Source: Diaphorobacter caeni (GTDB lineage: Bacteria > Pseudomonadota > Gammaproteobacteria > Burkholderiales > Burkholderiaceae_C). Taken from it: a stretch of DNA of 64,000 nucleotides. Shown in pieces: positions 34,366-43,380 of the stretch. The stretch is taken from the NCBI RefSeq assembly GCF_015354245.1, contig NZ_JADKYZ010000001.1, positions 620,001 through 684,000 of the forward strand, given 5' to 3'. The position numbers were made by a program, and so were the translations under genes. Within the stretch, counting starts at the first letter, position 1. Every line of letters starts with the position of its first letter. The notes beneath the pieces are model-generated. The model saw only the letters and a program-made list of their open reading frames with translations. It had not been told where the DNA came from and made no database searches.

Positions 34366-35820
34366 TCAGCCCTTCGGTGTTTGCGTTGGTGTATTCGGCA
34401 TGTTGGAAGACGCCAGTTTGCTGCGTGCGTCGTGCGCCATCATCAGGCCGAGCAGGGCCGAGGCGGCGCGTGCGCGCGGGCCGTCGGCGCGGCTGGTGAG
34501 CGCGATCGGAACGCGCGCGCCGAGCACGATGCCCGAGCCCGAAGCGCCGGCCAGATATTCAAGCTGCTTGGCGAGCATGTTGCCGCTTTCAAGATCGGGC
34601 ACGAGCAGGATGTCGGCCTGTCCGGCGATCTTCGATTGAATGCCCTTGATGCGCGCGGCCTCGGCCGAGATGGCGTTGTCGAAGGCCAGCGGGCCATCGA
34701 GTTCGCCGCCCTGGATCTGTCCGCGCTCGGCCATCTTGCACAGCGCCGCAGCGTCGAGCGTGGCGGGCATGTTCTCGGCCACGGTCTCCACGGCCGCGAC
34801 GATGGCGACCTTGGGCGTGGCCACGCCCATCACCTGCACGAAGCGGATGGCGTTCTGCACGATGTCGACCTTCTCTGCGAGCGTGGGCTGGATGTTGATG
34901 GCCGCATCGGTGATGAAGAGAGGTTTGCTGTAGGCGGGCACGTCGAAGCGGAACACATGCGAGAGGCGGCGGCCGGTGCGCAGCTCGGGCTTGGCGAGCA
35001 CGGCCTTGAGCAGTTCGTCGGTGTGCAGGCTGCCCTTCATGAGCATCTCGACCTCGCGGCGCGCGGCCATGTCTGCGGCCAGCGCCGCTGCGGCGTGGCT
35101 GTGCTCGGTGCCGTGGATTTCCACTCCGTCGAGCGCGACACCTGCCTCGGCGGCCACCTGCCGGATGCGGGCCTCGGGGCCGATCAGCACGGGAACAATG
35201 AGGCCGAGACGTGCCGCATCGAGCGCGCCGCGCAGCGAACCCGCATCGCAGGGATGAACGACGGCGCAGCGCACGGCGGCCAAATCCTTTCCGAGCGCCA
35301 GCAGTTGGTGATGGCGTGCCTCGGGGTCGTAGAGCGCGATGAGCGGCGCGTTGATGCGCTGCACGCGCAGCTTCTCGGTGGGAGCGAGCAGCTTGGCGCG
35401 GCCCTTGAGGACGATCTCGCCGGACTGGTTGCTGACCTCGCAATCCATGATCACGCGATGGCGTGCCTCGTCTTTTTCCGCGACGGTGGCGCTCACGGTG
35501 AGCGTGTCGCCGACATGCACGGGATGGGTGAACTGCAGTTCCTGGGACAGATAGATGGTGCCGGGGCCGGGGAATCGGGTGCCGAAGAGCGCGGAGATCA
35601 GCGCGCCGCTCCACATGCCGTGGGCCACGACCTGATGGAAGGCCGTTCCCTGCGCGAACGAGGGGTTCATGTGCGCGGGATTGATGTCGCCCGAGACGGC
35701 TGCGAAGGCTTCAATGTCGCGTTGCGAGAGCGTTCGGACCAAGCTGGCCTTCTGACCTACCTTCAACTCGTCAAACGTGACGTTTTCCAGCCATTCTTCG
35801 TTCTGTGTTTCCGGGTTCAT
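34366..35820 (-). CDS. MaoC-like hydratase fused to phosphate acetyl/butyryltransferase
   Basis: A 484-residue two-domain protein. Residues ~10-145 form a MaoC/hotdog domain (FAAVSGDINPAHMNPSFAQGTAFHQVVAHGMWSGALISALFGTRFPGPGTIYLSQELQFTHPVHVGDTL), with the D-x-N-P-x-H hydratase motif intact. Residues ~165-475 form a phosphotransacetylase/phosphotransbutyrylase domain (ALMKGSLHTDEL-type MLMKGSLHTDELLKAVL, LVPDLESGNMLAKQLEYLAGASGSGIVLGARVPI). It may link (R)-3-hydroxyacyl-CoA metabolism with acyl phosphates. It is the second Pta-type domain in the window and is followed by ackA. The hairpin at 35834-35852 lies in its leader. Confidence 0.9.
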   Translation of the reverse strand: MNPETQNEEWLENVTFDELKVGQKASLVRTLSQRDIEAFAAVSGDINPAHMNPSFAQGTAFHQVVAHGMWSGALISALFGTRFPGPGTIYLSQELQFTHPVHVGDTLTVSATVAEKDEARHRVIMDCEVSNQSGEIVLKGRAKLLAPTEKLRVQRINAPLIALYDPEARHHQLLALGKDLAAVRCAVVHPCDAGSLRGALDAARLGLIVPVLIGPEARIRQVAAEAGVALDGVEIHGTEHSHAAAALAADMAARREVEMLMKGSLHTDELLKAVLAKPELRTGRRLSHVFRFDVPAYSKPLFITDAAINIQPTLAEKVDIVQNAIRFVQVMGVATPKVAIVAAVETVAENMPATLDAAALCKMAERGQIQGGELDGPLAFDNAISAEAARIKGIQSKIAGQADILLVPDLESGNMLAKQLEYLAGASGSGIVLGARVPIALTSRADGPRARAASALLGLMMAHDARSKLASSNMPNTPTQTPKG

Positions 35821-35833
35821 GTGATCTGGGTTA

Positions 35834-35852
35834 CGAAGCCTTATCGGCTTCG
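35834..35852. repeat. Hairpin in the leader of the MaoC-Pta gene
   Basis: CGAAGCC-TTATC-GGCTTCG forms a 7-bp stem 14 bases upstream of the minus-strand ATG. It could influence translation, since no strong ribosome-binding site is seen. Confidence 0.4.
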
Positions 35853-35872
35853 ATGGGTGGGTCGTTTGGGGG

Positions 35873-35966
35873 CGCCAATACAGCCCCTCATGCGTCGTTG
35901 CTCACGCTTGCCGTACCTGAGTACTGTCTGCGCGCGAGACGCCTGGCCTGAGGGGCTGTCTTGGCG
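35873..35966. repeat. Hairpin repeat family, copy 2
   Basis: Arms CGCCAA(TA)CAGCCCCTCA and TGAGGGGCTG(TC)TTGGCG enclose a core with TGCGTCGTTGC...GCTTGCCGTACC...GTACTGTCTGCG. It is the closest match to the copy at 15.9 kb and lies between the phaC stop and the MaoC-Pta start. Confidence 0.85.
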
Positions 35967-36050
35967 TTGGGGTGAACAGGTCGAGGCCCGCTGCGCTGCT
36001 TGGGCCTGTGGTGGGAAGAGGATACCTGTTTGATTTGACGGGGCGATTTT

Positions 36051-37901
36051 TCAGTCTGCGTAGCGGACCCTGACGTAGTCGCCGGGGGCGTCGCACAACT
36101 GGTGCTCCGGTTTGATTTTCTTGGGTGCCTTGGGCTCGCCGGAGTGCTGCTGGAGCCAGGCGTGCATCGCTTCCCACCACGAGCCCTGGGTGACGGGCGT
36201 GCGCATGGCCCAGTCGTCGGGGGCGGTCCAGCTTTGGTGGCGTTCTCTGGGTTCGGTGCTGATCTGGTAGCTGCGGCGGGGGCGGCCGGGTTCGCTCACG
36301 ATGCCTGCGTTGTGGCCGCCCGCCGCGAGCACGAAGGTGACGGGCGTGCTGGTCTGCAGATGGATGCCGTAGACCGAGCGCCATGGGGCGACGTGATCGC
36401 GCTTGGTGGCGACGACGAACAGCGGCACGTTGATGTCCATGAGCGCGACGGCCGATCCGGCGAAATGGTATTTGCCGCAGGCAAGCGCGTTGTCCAGGAA
36501 CATCGCGCTGAGGTATTCGGCGTGCATGTCGGCGGGCAGGCGGGTCTGGTCAGCGTTCCAGCTCATGAGGTCGAAGCTTGCCTCGGCCTCGCCGAGCAGG
36601 TAGCGGCGCATGTTGCGCGACCAGACCAGATCGCGCGAAGAGAGAAACTGGAACGAGCCGCCCATGTCCTTGCCGGACATGTAGCCCTTCGCATTCATCT
36701 TCTGGCGCAGCGTGGCGAGCTGGTCTTCGTCGATGAACACGCCCAGTTCACCGGGCTCGCTGAAATCGGTCTGCGCGGCCAGCAGCGTGCAGGAGGCGAG
36801 CTGTGGCAGATGGTCTGGAATGAGGCGTTCCTGTTTGGCGTTGAACGCGGGCGCATGGCCCTCGGCTTTTTGGCGCTCGATGCGCCCGAGCGTGGCCGCG
36901 ACGATGGAGAGAAACGTGCCGCCAAGGCAGTAGCCCATCGCGTGAATGCGCCTGGCGTCGCCGACTTCGCCCACGGCCTGCATGGCCGCGAGCACGCCGG
37001 TGCTGAGGTAGTCCTCGATGGCGAGATGGCGGTCCGATGCATTGGGGTTGCGCCACGAGATCATGTAGACCTGATGGCCCTGCTCGAGCAGGTACTTGAC
37101 CATCGAGTTGTGCGGCGACAGATCGAGGATGTAGTACTTCATGATGCACGAGGGCACGATGAGCACCGGCTCGGGATGCACCTTGGCCGTCAGCGGCGCG
37201 TAGTGGATCAGCTCGATCAGGTGATTGCGGAAGACCACCTTTCCGGGCGTGACGGCGACGTCCTGGCCGACGACGAACTCCAGCGGTTTGAGCGTGTCCT
37301 GCGCGGGCTCGGTGCTCAATGCCTTGCCGGCCTCCATGGCGTCTTCCATCAGATATTGCCAGCCCTGCATCAGGCTCTTGCCATGGGTCTCCTTGAGGCG
37401 CGAGAGCACCTCCGGATTGGTGGCGATCCAGTTCGATGGCGCGAGCGCATCCAGCCACTGGCGCGCGAAGAAATCAACCATCCGCGCATGATGGCGGTTC
37501 ATTCCATCGACCTGCACGGCGTCCTGCCACCAGGACTCCACGGCGGTGAAGTGGTCCTTGAGCATGCGATACGGCCAGTGCGACCATTCGGGCGCGCGAA
37601 AGCGCGAATCGGTTTCGTGCACGCTTTCGTCGACCACTTCGCTTTCGTTCTTGAGGCCGGCGATGGCGCGTTGACCGGCGAGCCGCATCGCGTAGTGCGC
37701 GAGCTCCTTTTGCTTGCCCGGCGCGGCGGCGATGTGCAGCGCCCAGTCGGCCCCCGCCAGTGCGAGGGCGATGGGCGAGAGACCCATCGCCGAGCGGCTC
37801 ATGTGGCCACGGACACGGTCATCCCAGTTTTGTGCGCCGAAGGCTCGTCGCAGGTTTTCAAATGATGCCCACGGATCGTTTCCCGGCATGTCCCATTGCA
37901 T
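36051..37901 (-). CDS. phaC: Class I poly(3-hydroxyalkanoate) synthase PhaC
   Basis: A 616-residue PHA polymerase with the lipase-like box GYCLGG (in MGYCLGGTFLSIVAATLG), whose Cys is the nucleophile. The catalytic Asp and His regions are VVATKRDHVAPWRSVYGIHL and LAAGGHNAGIVSEPG. The long N-terminal part (SWWQDAVQVDGMNRHHARMVDFFARQWLDALAPSNWIATNPEVL) is typical of class I. It polymerises 3-hydroxyacyl-CoA into storage granules. ATG 37901 is preceded by GGGAG 7 bases upstream; a GTG at 37922 is less likely. No phaA, phaB or phasin gene is adjacent. Confidence 0.93.
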   Translation of the reverse strand: MQWDMPGNDPWASFENLRRAFGAQNWDDRVRGHMSRSAMGLSPIALALAGADWALHIAAAPGKQKELAHYAMRLAGQRAIAGLKNESEVVDESVHETDSRFRAPEWSHWPYRMLKDHFTAVESWWQDAVQVDGMNRHHARMVDFFARQWLDALAPSNWIATNPEVLSRLKETHGKSLMQGWQYLMEDAMEAGKALSTEPAQDTLKPLEFVVGQDVAVTPGKVVFRNHLIELIHYAPLTAKVHPEPVLIVPSCIMKYYILDLSPHNSMVKYLLEQGHQVYMISWRNPNASDRHLAIEDYLSTGVLAAMQAVGEVGDARRIHAMGYCLGGTFLSIVAATLGRIERQKAEGHAPAFNAKQERLIPDHLPQLASCTLLAAQTDFSEPGELGVFIDEDQLATLRQKMNAKGYMSGKDMGGSFQFLSSRDLVWSRNMRRYLLGEAEASFDLMSWNADQTRLPADMHAEYLSAMFLDNALACGKYHFAGSAVALMDINVPLFVVATKRDHVAPWRSVYGIHLQTSTPVTFVLAAGGHNAGIVSEPGRPRRSYQISTEPRERHQSWTAPDDWAMRTPVTQGSWWEAMHAWLQQHSGEPKAPKKIKPEHQLCDAPGDYVRVRYAD

Positions 37902-38123
37902 ATCGAACTCCCACCCCAACACAGGTTGTCAACAGATGTCTCTGACCATTGTCTGGGAATGTGCCGGGCAAGGTCCGGGTAAATCCTTGGAGCATGATGG
38001 AAGTCAATTCTTGCACTCGCAGCACTTGCCAAGCGCTGGCTTGTCGGGGTGGTCCAGGCGGTAGTTGCGAGAAGTTGAAGGCCGATGATTGGAACTGGCG
38101 CGAGAATCGCCGCGCTTGCGTCA

Positions 38124-38141
38124 GAGCGTGTTTACGATCTC
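38124..38141 (+). repeat. Single 18-bp end of the inverted-end repeat family
   Basis: GAGCGTGTTTACGATCTC overlaps the stop codon of the histidine kinase gene (minus strand, 38140-38142). It is the exact reverse complement of the copy at 14924-14941. Confidence 0.75.
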
Positions 38142-40476
38142 AGGTGGCGTCCGGCATGGTTTTGGGCACATGCAGGCGGAATTCAGTGCCGCAGCCGGGC
38201 TCGCTGACCACGTCGATATGGCCGCTGTGGCGCTGGATCACGGTGCGAACCAGTGCAAGGCCAAGGCCGATGCCTTGAATGCCGGGGTGAGTGCTCTCGT
38301 GCAGGCGGCGGAAGGGCTCGAACAGCGTGGCGCGCTTTTCGGCGGGAATGCCGTGGCCTTCGTCGCGGATGCTGATCACCCAGTCGTCGCCTTCGGTGAA
38401 CAGGTTGCAGTGCACGGTGGTCTGCTTCGGGCTGAACTTGAGCGCATTGCTCATCACGTTGCCGATGGCGCGCCCGATCATGCTGCGGTCGCCCCAGCAG
38501 GCGGCGATGTCGGGGCGATATTCGAGGCGCACCTGCACCTGTTTTTCCTGCGCGCTGGCCCATGCATCGTCCACGCTTTGCTCGAGCAGTGCGCCAAGGT
38601 CGAAGGTGGTCAGCGTGTAGGTCTGCGACTGCGCGCTCGCAAGGCGCACAAAGCCCTCGGCCATCGACAGCGACGACTGCGCATAGCGCTCGATGCGCGG
38701 CAGCAGCTCTGACGAGGGCACCTGATCCGGATACTCGCGGTGCATCTCCAGCAGCGTGATGATCGATGCGACGGGCGAGCGGATGTCGTGCGAGATGAAG
38801 TTCAGCGCCTCGTCGCGCTGCTTCTGCGCGCGTCGCATGTCGGTCAGATCGACCAGCGTGACCAGCCAGCCCGCATTGGAGCTGGCGGCGAACGGCTTGC
38901 ACAGCAGCAGGAAGTAGTGGCCCTGATCGTCGCGGCACTCCTGCTGGCTGGGAAGGTCTGGCCATTTGAGCGGATTGAGAGACAGCAGCGGTTTGCCGGA
39001 TTCGGTGTGCACCAGATCGGAGAGCAGCTCGGCGAGCGCATGGCCGATGGGGTCGGGCGTGGTGTCCTCCACAAGCCGGGATGCGGCCGCGTTGGCCAGC
39101 GTGATCACTCCGAGGCTGTCGCAGACGAAGGTGGGCGAGGGCAGTTGATGCAGGCTGTCGCGCACGAAGTGGTGCAGCTCGCGCAGTTGCTGCGTGGCCT
39201 GCTCCACGGCGTGGATGCGGCGCTCGAGGAAGTCGCTGGGCAGAATGCGGTTCGGGCGCATGACGGTCGGGGTCGGCAGCTTCACGCCGTCCTGCGTGAG
39301 ATCGTGCATTTCCTGACTCAGGAACATGGCGGCGGCCGAGAGGCGTCGCCAGCTCCACAGCGGATAGCTCAGCAGCACGCCCATCATTCCGGATGCGGGT
39401 GAGAACTGCCAGCCGGTCGCGAGGGTGGTGACCGCGCCCACCAGCAGCATGAACAGGAACATCAGGCTGCAGGCGACCAGCGCGGCGAAGGGGCCGAGCA
39501 GCAGAACCGCGATCAGCGACGCGGCGACCGGCAGCAGGTTGAACACCAGATTCCACGACTGCGGCGCCGGCATGATGCGCACGCCTTCCATCCGCGAGTT
39601 GAGCACATGGGCCACGAGCTCGACGCCCGGAATCCGGTCTGCCGACGGACCGACGGGCGCGGCGAACATGTCGCCGAGGCCGGTGGCCGTCGCGCCCACG
39701 AGCACGTACTTGTTGTGGAAGGCGTCGGCGGGCACGCGCTTCATCAACACGTCGATATAGGAATAGGTCGTGAACGTCGGCCCTGCCCGAGAGCCCTTGG
39801 CGAACGGGATCACGCGCAGTCGGCTGCGTTGCCATTCCTCGCGCGCATCGGGAACGCTGGCGCCGTCGCAGCCGGGATACTCTCGGGCCCGCGCCGCGCA
39901 TTGCATGGCGAGGCTGAAATGCGGGCGCATCGCACCTTCCGGGCCTTCGAACAGATAGAGCCGCCGGGCCACGCCGTCGGAATCCACCTGAACATGCACA
40001 TGGCCGAGTTGCGCCGCTCCTTCGCGGATCACCGGCAGCGGGGCGTCGACGGAGGCTCTGGTCTCGTCGGTGCTGCGGATGATCGGCAGCACCACGTTGC
40101 CGTTGCGGGCGATGGCCTGCGAGAGGATGGTGTCGTCTCCGGGATAGTCGGCATCGGGCTCGCTGAACAGCACGTCAAGGCCGACCGCGCGCGGTGACTG
40201 CTCGGTGATCTGGTCGAGCAGCTGCGCATGCAGGGCGCGCCTCCAGGGCCATCGGCCGATGGCCTCGATGCTGCGGTCATCGATGGCGACGATGACGATG
40301 TCCCGATTGGCCTCGGGCGCGTGCAGGCGACCGCCCACGTCGTGGATCAGGTGGTCCACGCGCTGCAGCGCATCGGTCATGCACAGCCAGGTGACCAGAC
40401 ACAGCAGCACCACAGTGAGCAGCGACCACTCGCGCTGCTGGAGCTGTGGTCGACTGGTGGCGCGAAATGGACTCAT
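38140..40476 (-). CDS. CHASE2-domain sensor histidine kinase
   Basis: A 778-residue membrane kinase. An N-terminal helix is followed by a periplasmic CHASE2 domain (~45-310; NRDIVIVAIDDRSIEAIGRWPWRRALHAQLLDQI...AVGLDVLFSEPD), three clustered helices (~320-390), a PAS-like region (~445-560), and a kinase core. The kinase core has H-box FISHDIRSPVASI, N-box IGNVMSNALKFSP, G1 DEGHGIP and G2 GIGLGLALV. It would phosphorylate the OmpR-type regulator encoded two genes away. The FecR/LysM gene between them suggests it senses cell-envelope or matrix signals. The stop codon sits inside a repeat end. Confidence 0.92.
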   Translation of the reverse strand: MSPFRATSRPQLQQREWSLLTVVLLCLVTWLCMTDALQRVDHLIHDVGGRLHAPEANRDIVIVAIDDRSIEAIGRWPWRRALHAQLLDQITEQSPRAVGLDVLFSEPDADYPGDDTILSQAIARNGNVVLPIIRSTDETRASVDAPLPVIREGAAQLGHVHVQVDSDGVARRLYLFEGPEGAMRPHFSLAMQCAARAREYPGCDGASVPDAREEWQRSRLRVIPFAKGSRAGPTFTTYSYIDVLMKRVPADAFHNKYVLVGATATGLGDMFAAPVGPSADRIPGVELVAHVLNSRMEGVRIMPAPQSWNLVFNLLPVAASLIAVLLLGPFAALVACSLMFLFMLLVGAVTTLATGWQFSPASGMMGVLLSYPLWSWRRLSAAAMFLSQEMHDLTQDGVKLPTPTVMRPNRILPSDFLERRIHAVEQATQQLRELHHFVRDSLHQLPSPTFVCDSLGVITLANAAASRLVEDTTPDPIGHALAELLSDLVHTESGKPLLSLNPLKWPDLPSQQECRDDQGHYFLLLCKPFAASSNAGWLVTLVDLTDMRRAQKQRDEALNFISHDIRSPVASIITLLEMHREYPDQVPSSELLPRIERYAQSSLSMAEGFVRLASAQSQTYTLTTFDLGALLEQSVDDAWASAQEKQVQVRLEYRPDIAACWGDRSMIGRAIGNVMSNALKFSPKQTTVHCNLFTEGDDWVISIRDEGHGIPAEKRATLFEPFRRLHESTHPGIQGIGLGLALVRTVIQRHSGHIDVVSEPGCGTEFRLHVPKTMPDAT

Positions 40477-40497
40477 GCGCTCAGCGGATCAAATGCC

Positions 40498-42195
40498 TCA
40501 CTTGCGCGTGAGGGGTTCACCGTCGGATGAGGTCAGAGGCACGCCATAGCCGCTCTGCACTTCGGCTGCGGCACGCACCAGACGGGCCGCCGAGAACGGA
40601 CTCTCGAGCCCGGTGGCGGTGTCATGCGTCTTGATGCGCACATAGTAGGCACCGGGCTTGACGTCGGTAGAGTCCCACATCGGCTTGTCGAGCTTCTCGT
40701 CCGTCAGAATTTCGGCGAAGTCCTCGGTGCGCGCGAGCTGCAGGCGGTAGGTCTGATCGGCCTCGCCGGACCACTGCAGATGCAGGCCGGGATTGTCTTC
40801 GGGGCTGTTCAGCGCGGAGAGATCCGGCGTGGCTGGATTGTTGGCGAGCTTGAAGGCCTGCGGCTTGGCGAACGGTCCCTGATCGGGCGTGCCATCCGCC
40901 AACTGGCGAATGCTGGCCGCGCGCCACAGATAGCTGCCCACTGGCAGGCTCGAGAGCAGCGCGCTGCAGTCGCCGGTGTTCTTCTGATCGAGCAGTGGCT
41001 GGGCGAATCCCGCCGCATCGGTGGCGACCTGAATGCGATAGGTCTGCACGCCACTCACCGGCGTGCATTGCAGTGAACCCGAGGTGCGCGACGTCGTGCC
41101 GCCCGGAGCGGGTTGCTGGTAGAGCGGCGGCGGTGGCTGGGTCTTGACCTTGAGCTTGCGCTTGGCCGGCATGCCGGGCAACTGCTGCCCATCAATGGCG
41201 CGCGCGAGGACATAGTAGTCGCCGTCATCGACGAGCTTCATGCGCACCTGCGCCGTCGTGAAGGTGCCACTGCGCAGCACCTCGGACATCGACTCGTCAC
41301 GCGCGACCTGCACCTGATAGGCGCTGGCCTGCTGGACAGGGTCGAGCTGGAGACTCAGGAAGTTCGAGTCCTCCATCGTGTCGGGCAGTTTGGAGAGATC
41401 CGGCGACGGCAGCAGCGTCTGGGCCTGACCGAGCTGACCATCGCTGCTGACCGCAACGCCCTGACCTTCGTTGATCATGGCGGCGCCGGCTTTGTCACTG
41501 CCCTGCACCGCGACCGTGCCCTGAGTGACCGACGACAGCGCGCTGCCACTGTCGGTAAGCGAGACATCGAAGGTGGTGCCGCGCACGCTGGTGGTGGCGC
41601 GTGGAGTGCGCACCTCAAACTTGCGGGTCGGGTCGGGCTCGGTGCCCACGGTCGCGTTCACGCTGCCCTTTTGCATCTCCAGCACCGATTGCAGGCTTCC
41701 GGCGCGGCCCTTGCGGCGCAGTTGCTGCAGTTGCACATCGGACTGCGCCTGAATGCGAATCAGACTGCCGTCGGCCAACTTGACGGTAACGAACGAATCC
41801 GGCGCGACCTTGATCTCGGCGCCTTCGTTGAGTTTCTGGCCTGCCTTGAGTTCAGTGGCTTGTTCGCCGGGTTGGGTCGTGACGCTGGCCTGACCTTGCA
41901 CAAAACTCACTTCCGCTGATTGCATTGGAAGGAATTTGACTGGAATGCGAAGAATCGATCCTGGTTGCAAGTGCCTTGGATTGCTTACCCGGTTGTACTT
42001 CTGCAACTCGGCCCAGAGCTTGGTGTTCCCGTAGAAATCGGTGGACAGGCGTTCGAGCGTGTCGCCCTGTCGGACCTGATGCTCGATGAATCCATCGGGA
42101 TTGGCCTGCGCAAACAGGGGCAGGGCCATGGCAGCGAGTGCCACGGCCCTGAGGATCAGTTGTTTCGGCGGCGATTGACTCAGCAAACAAACCAC
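40498..42195 (-). CDS. FecR-domain protein with N-terminal LysM
   Basis: A 565-residue exported protein. It has a signal peptide (~1-31, ending FAQA), a LysM peptidoglycan-binding domain (~38-86; EHQVRQGDTLERLSTDFYGNTKLWAELQKYN), a FecR domain (~110-230; LADGSLIRIQAQSDVQL...RTPRATTSVRGTTFDVS), and two or more fibronectin-like repeats with Gln-Val patterns (YQVQVARDESMSEVLR; YRIQVATDAAGFAQPLL; YRLQLARTEDFAEIL). It is probably a periplasmic wall-attached protein working with the CHASE2 kinase and OmpR-type regulator, a trio often found together. The exact role is unknown. Confidence 0.85.
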   Translation of the reverse strand: MVCLLSQSPPKQLILRAVALAAMALPLFAQANPDGFIEHQVRQGDTLERLSTDFYGNTKLWAELQKYNRVSNPRHLQPGSILRIPVKFLPMQSAEVSFVQGQASVTTQPGEQATELKAGQKLNEGAEIKVAPDSFVTVKLADGSLIRIQAQSDVQLQQLRRKGRAGSLQSVLEMQKGSVNATVGTEPDPTRKFEVRTPRATTSVRGTTFDVSLTDSGSALSSVTQGTVAVQGSDKAGAAMINEGQGVAVSSDGQLGQAQTLLPSPDLSKLPDTMEDSNFLSLQLDPVQQASAYQVQVARDESMSEVLRSGTFTTAQVRMKLVDDGDYYVLARAIDGQQLPGMPAKRKLKVKTQPPPPLYQQPAPGGTTSRTSGSLQCTPVSGVQTYRIQVATDAAGFAQPLLDQKNTGDCSALLSSLPVGSYLWRAASIRQLADGTPDQGPFAKPQAFKLANNPATPDLSALNSPEDNPGLHLQWSGEADQTYRLQLARTEDFAEILTDEKLDKPMWDSTDVKPGAYYVRIKTHDTATGLESPFSAARLVRAAAEVQSGYGVPLTSSDGEPLTRK

Positions 42196-42303
42196 GGTAC
42201 TTCCTCCCGGACAAATGTCATTATTCCAGTCTTCGCGCTTTCGCGCGTGCTGATGACGCTATCCTACAGAGAGTTGAGCACTGTGGTGCAACCGGGCGCT
42301 GAT

Positions 42304-43017
42304 TTACAGGGATATCAAGGCGTCTTCGGATTTGGGCTTGACGGCTTCGAAACGATAGCCCATGCCGTAGACGGCGGTCACGATGAAACCGTTGTCGGGG
42401 CGCAGGTCCAATTGGCTGCGCAGGCGCGAGATGTGGGTGTCAAGCGAGCGCGAGATCACGTCGCTGGTCTGGCCCCAGATGATTTCACGCAGGTGGTCGC
42501 GCGAGAGCAGGCGGCCCATATTCTGAAAGAGGAACAGCGCCAGATCGTATTCGCGGTTCTTGAGCTCGACGGGCTTTCCGTCCATCTCAAGCGTGCGTGT
42601 TTCGGGCAGGAAGCGGTAGCGGCCGAACTCCAGCACCTCGTTGACGGCTGCGGGATAGGCTCGGCGCAGCAGGGCACCGACGCGGGCCGTGAGCTCGCCC
42701 ACGCGCACGGGCTTGACCATGAAGTCATCCGCGCCGCAGTCGAGACCTTCCACGATGTCGCGCTCTTCCTGGCGGCTGGTGACGAAAAGAATCGGCAGAT
42801 CCAGCCCCACATGCTTGCGCACCCAGCGCACCACCTCGGGACCCGAGGTGTCGGGGAGGTGCCAGTCGACCAGCAGCAGATCGAAGGTGTCGCGTCGCAT
42901 GTCCTTCATGAGGGCCGCGCCGGTTTGATACGTGTGACACGAGTGCCCCATGTCGGTTATGGCACGCTTGAACAGCTCGAGCTGCAGTGCGTCATCATCC
43001 AGAGCCACAATTCGCAT
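42304..43017 (-). CDS. OmpR/PhoB-type response regulator
   Basis: A 237-residue two-domain regulator. The receiver domain carries the acidic pocket LDDD, the phospho-acceptor Asp51 (LLLVDWHLPDTSG), Thr in FVTSR and Lys in MVKPVRVGEL. The C-terminal winged helix (~130-230) has REYDLALFLFQNMGRLLSRDHLREIIWG and SLDTHISRLRSQLDLRPDNGFIVTAVYGMGYRF. ATG 43017 with AAGGA upstream is preferred over a longer start at 43089. It is probably phosphorylated by the CHASE2 kinase. Confidence 0.93.
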   Translation of the reverse strand: MRIVALDDDALQLELFKRAITDMGHSCHTYQTGAALMKDMRRDTFDLLLVDWHLPDTSGPEVVRWVRKHVGLDLPILFVTSRQEERDIVEGLDCGADDFMVKPVRVGELTARVGALLRRAYPAAVNEVLEFGRYRFLPETRTLEMDGKPVELKNREYDLALFLFQNMGRLLSRDHLREIIWGQTSDVISRSLDTHISRLRSQLDLRPDNGFIVTAVYGMGYRFEAVKPKSEDALISL

Positions 43018-43259
43018 GGAAATCCTTGCAGGAATGCATTGGGAAAAAGCTTCGGCAGAGTATAGGAAGCAGACCGATGAACGGCACATTCGCGGCGTGA
43101 AGTTAACATTTGTTAACTGCCCCGGTCACTGCCCTGAATCCCTGTTGATATACGTCGATTGTGTTTCCGCTGACTTCTTGCGGATCACGTATTGGCTCGA
43201 AGCTCTGGAATGCGATGTCGCAAGCCTTTCGGATCTCTGTTGGTAGCTGTTCTCCTCTG

Positions 43260-43367
43260 GAGTGTTTTTAAGATCTCATCGCGAGGCTTGCAGGGTGCGT
43301 GATTGGCAACGCGGCTGACCGCTCAAGGCCGCGCCTGCAATACCGAGCGGAGATCGCAAATGCGCTC
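43260..43367 (+). repeat. 108-bp repeat element, second complete copy (diverged)
   Basis: The ends GAGTGTTTTTAAGATCTC and GAGATCGCAAATGCGCTC each match the 18-bp arms of the 28.4-kb element in 14 of 18 positions. The inner ATCTCATCGCGAGGCTTGC and GCAACGCGGC.GACCGC.C..GGCCGC.CCTGCA stretches also match its reverse complement. It ends 14 bases before the trpS stop. The remaining 43018-43259 gap shows no gene. Confidence 0.8.
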
Positions 43368-43380
43368 TTGGGATTGAGGA

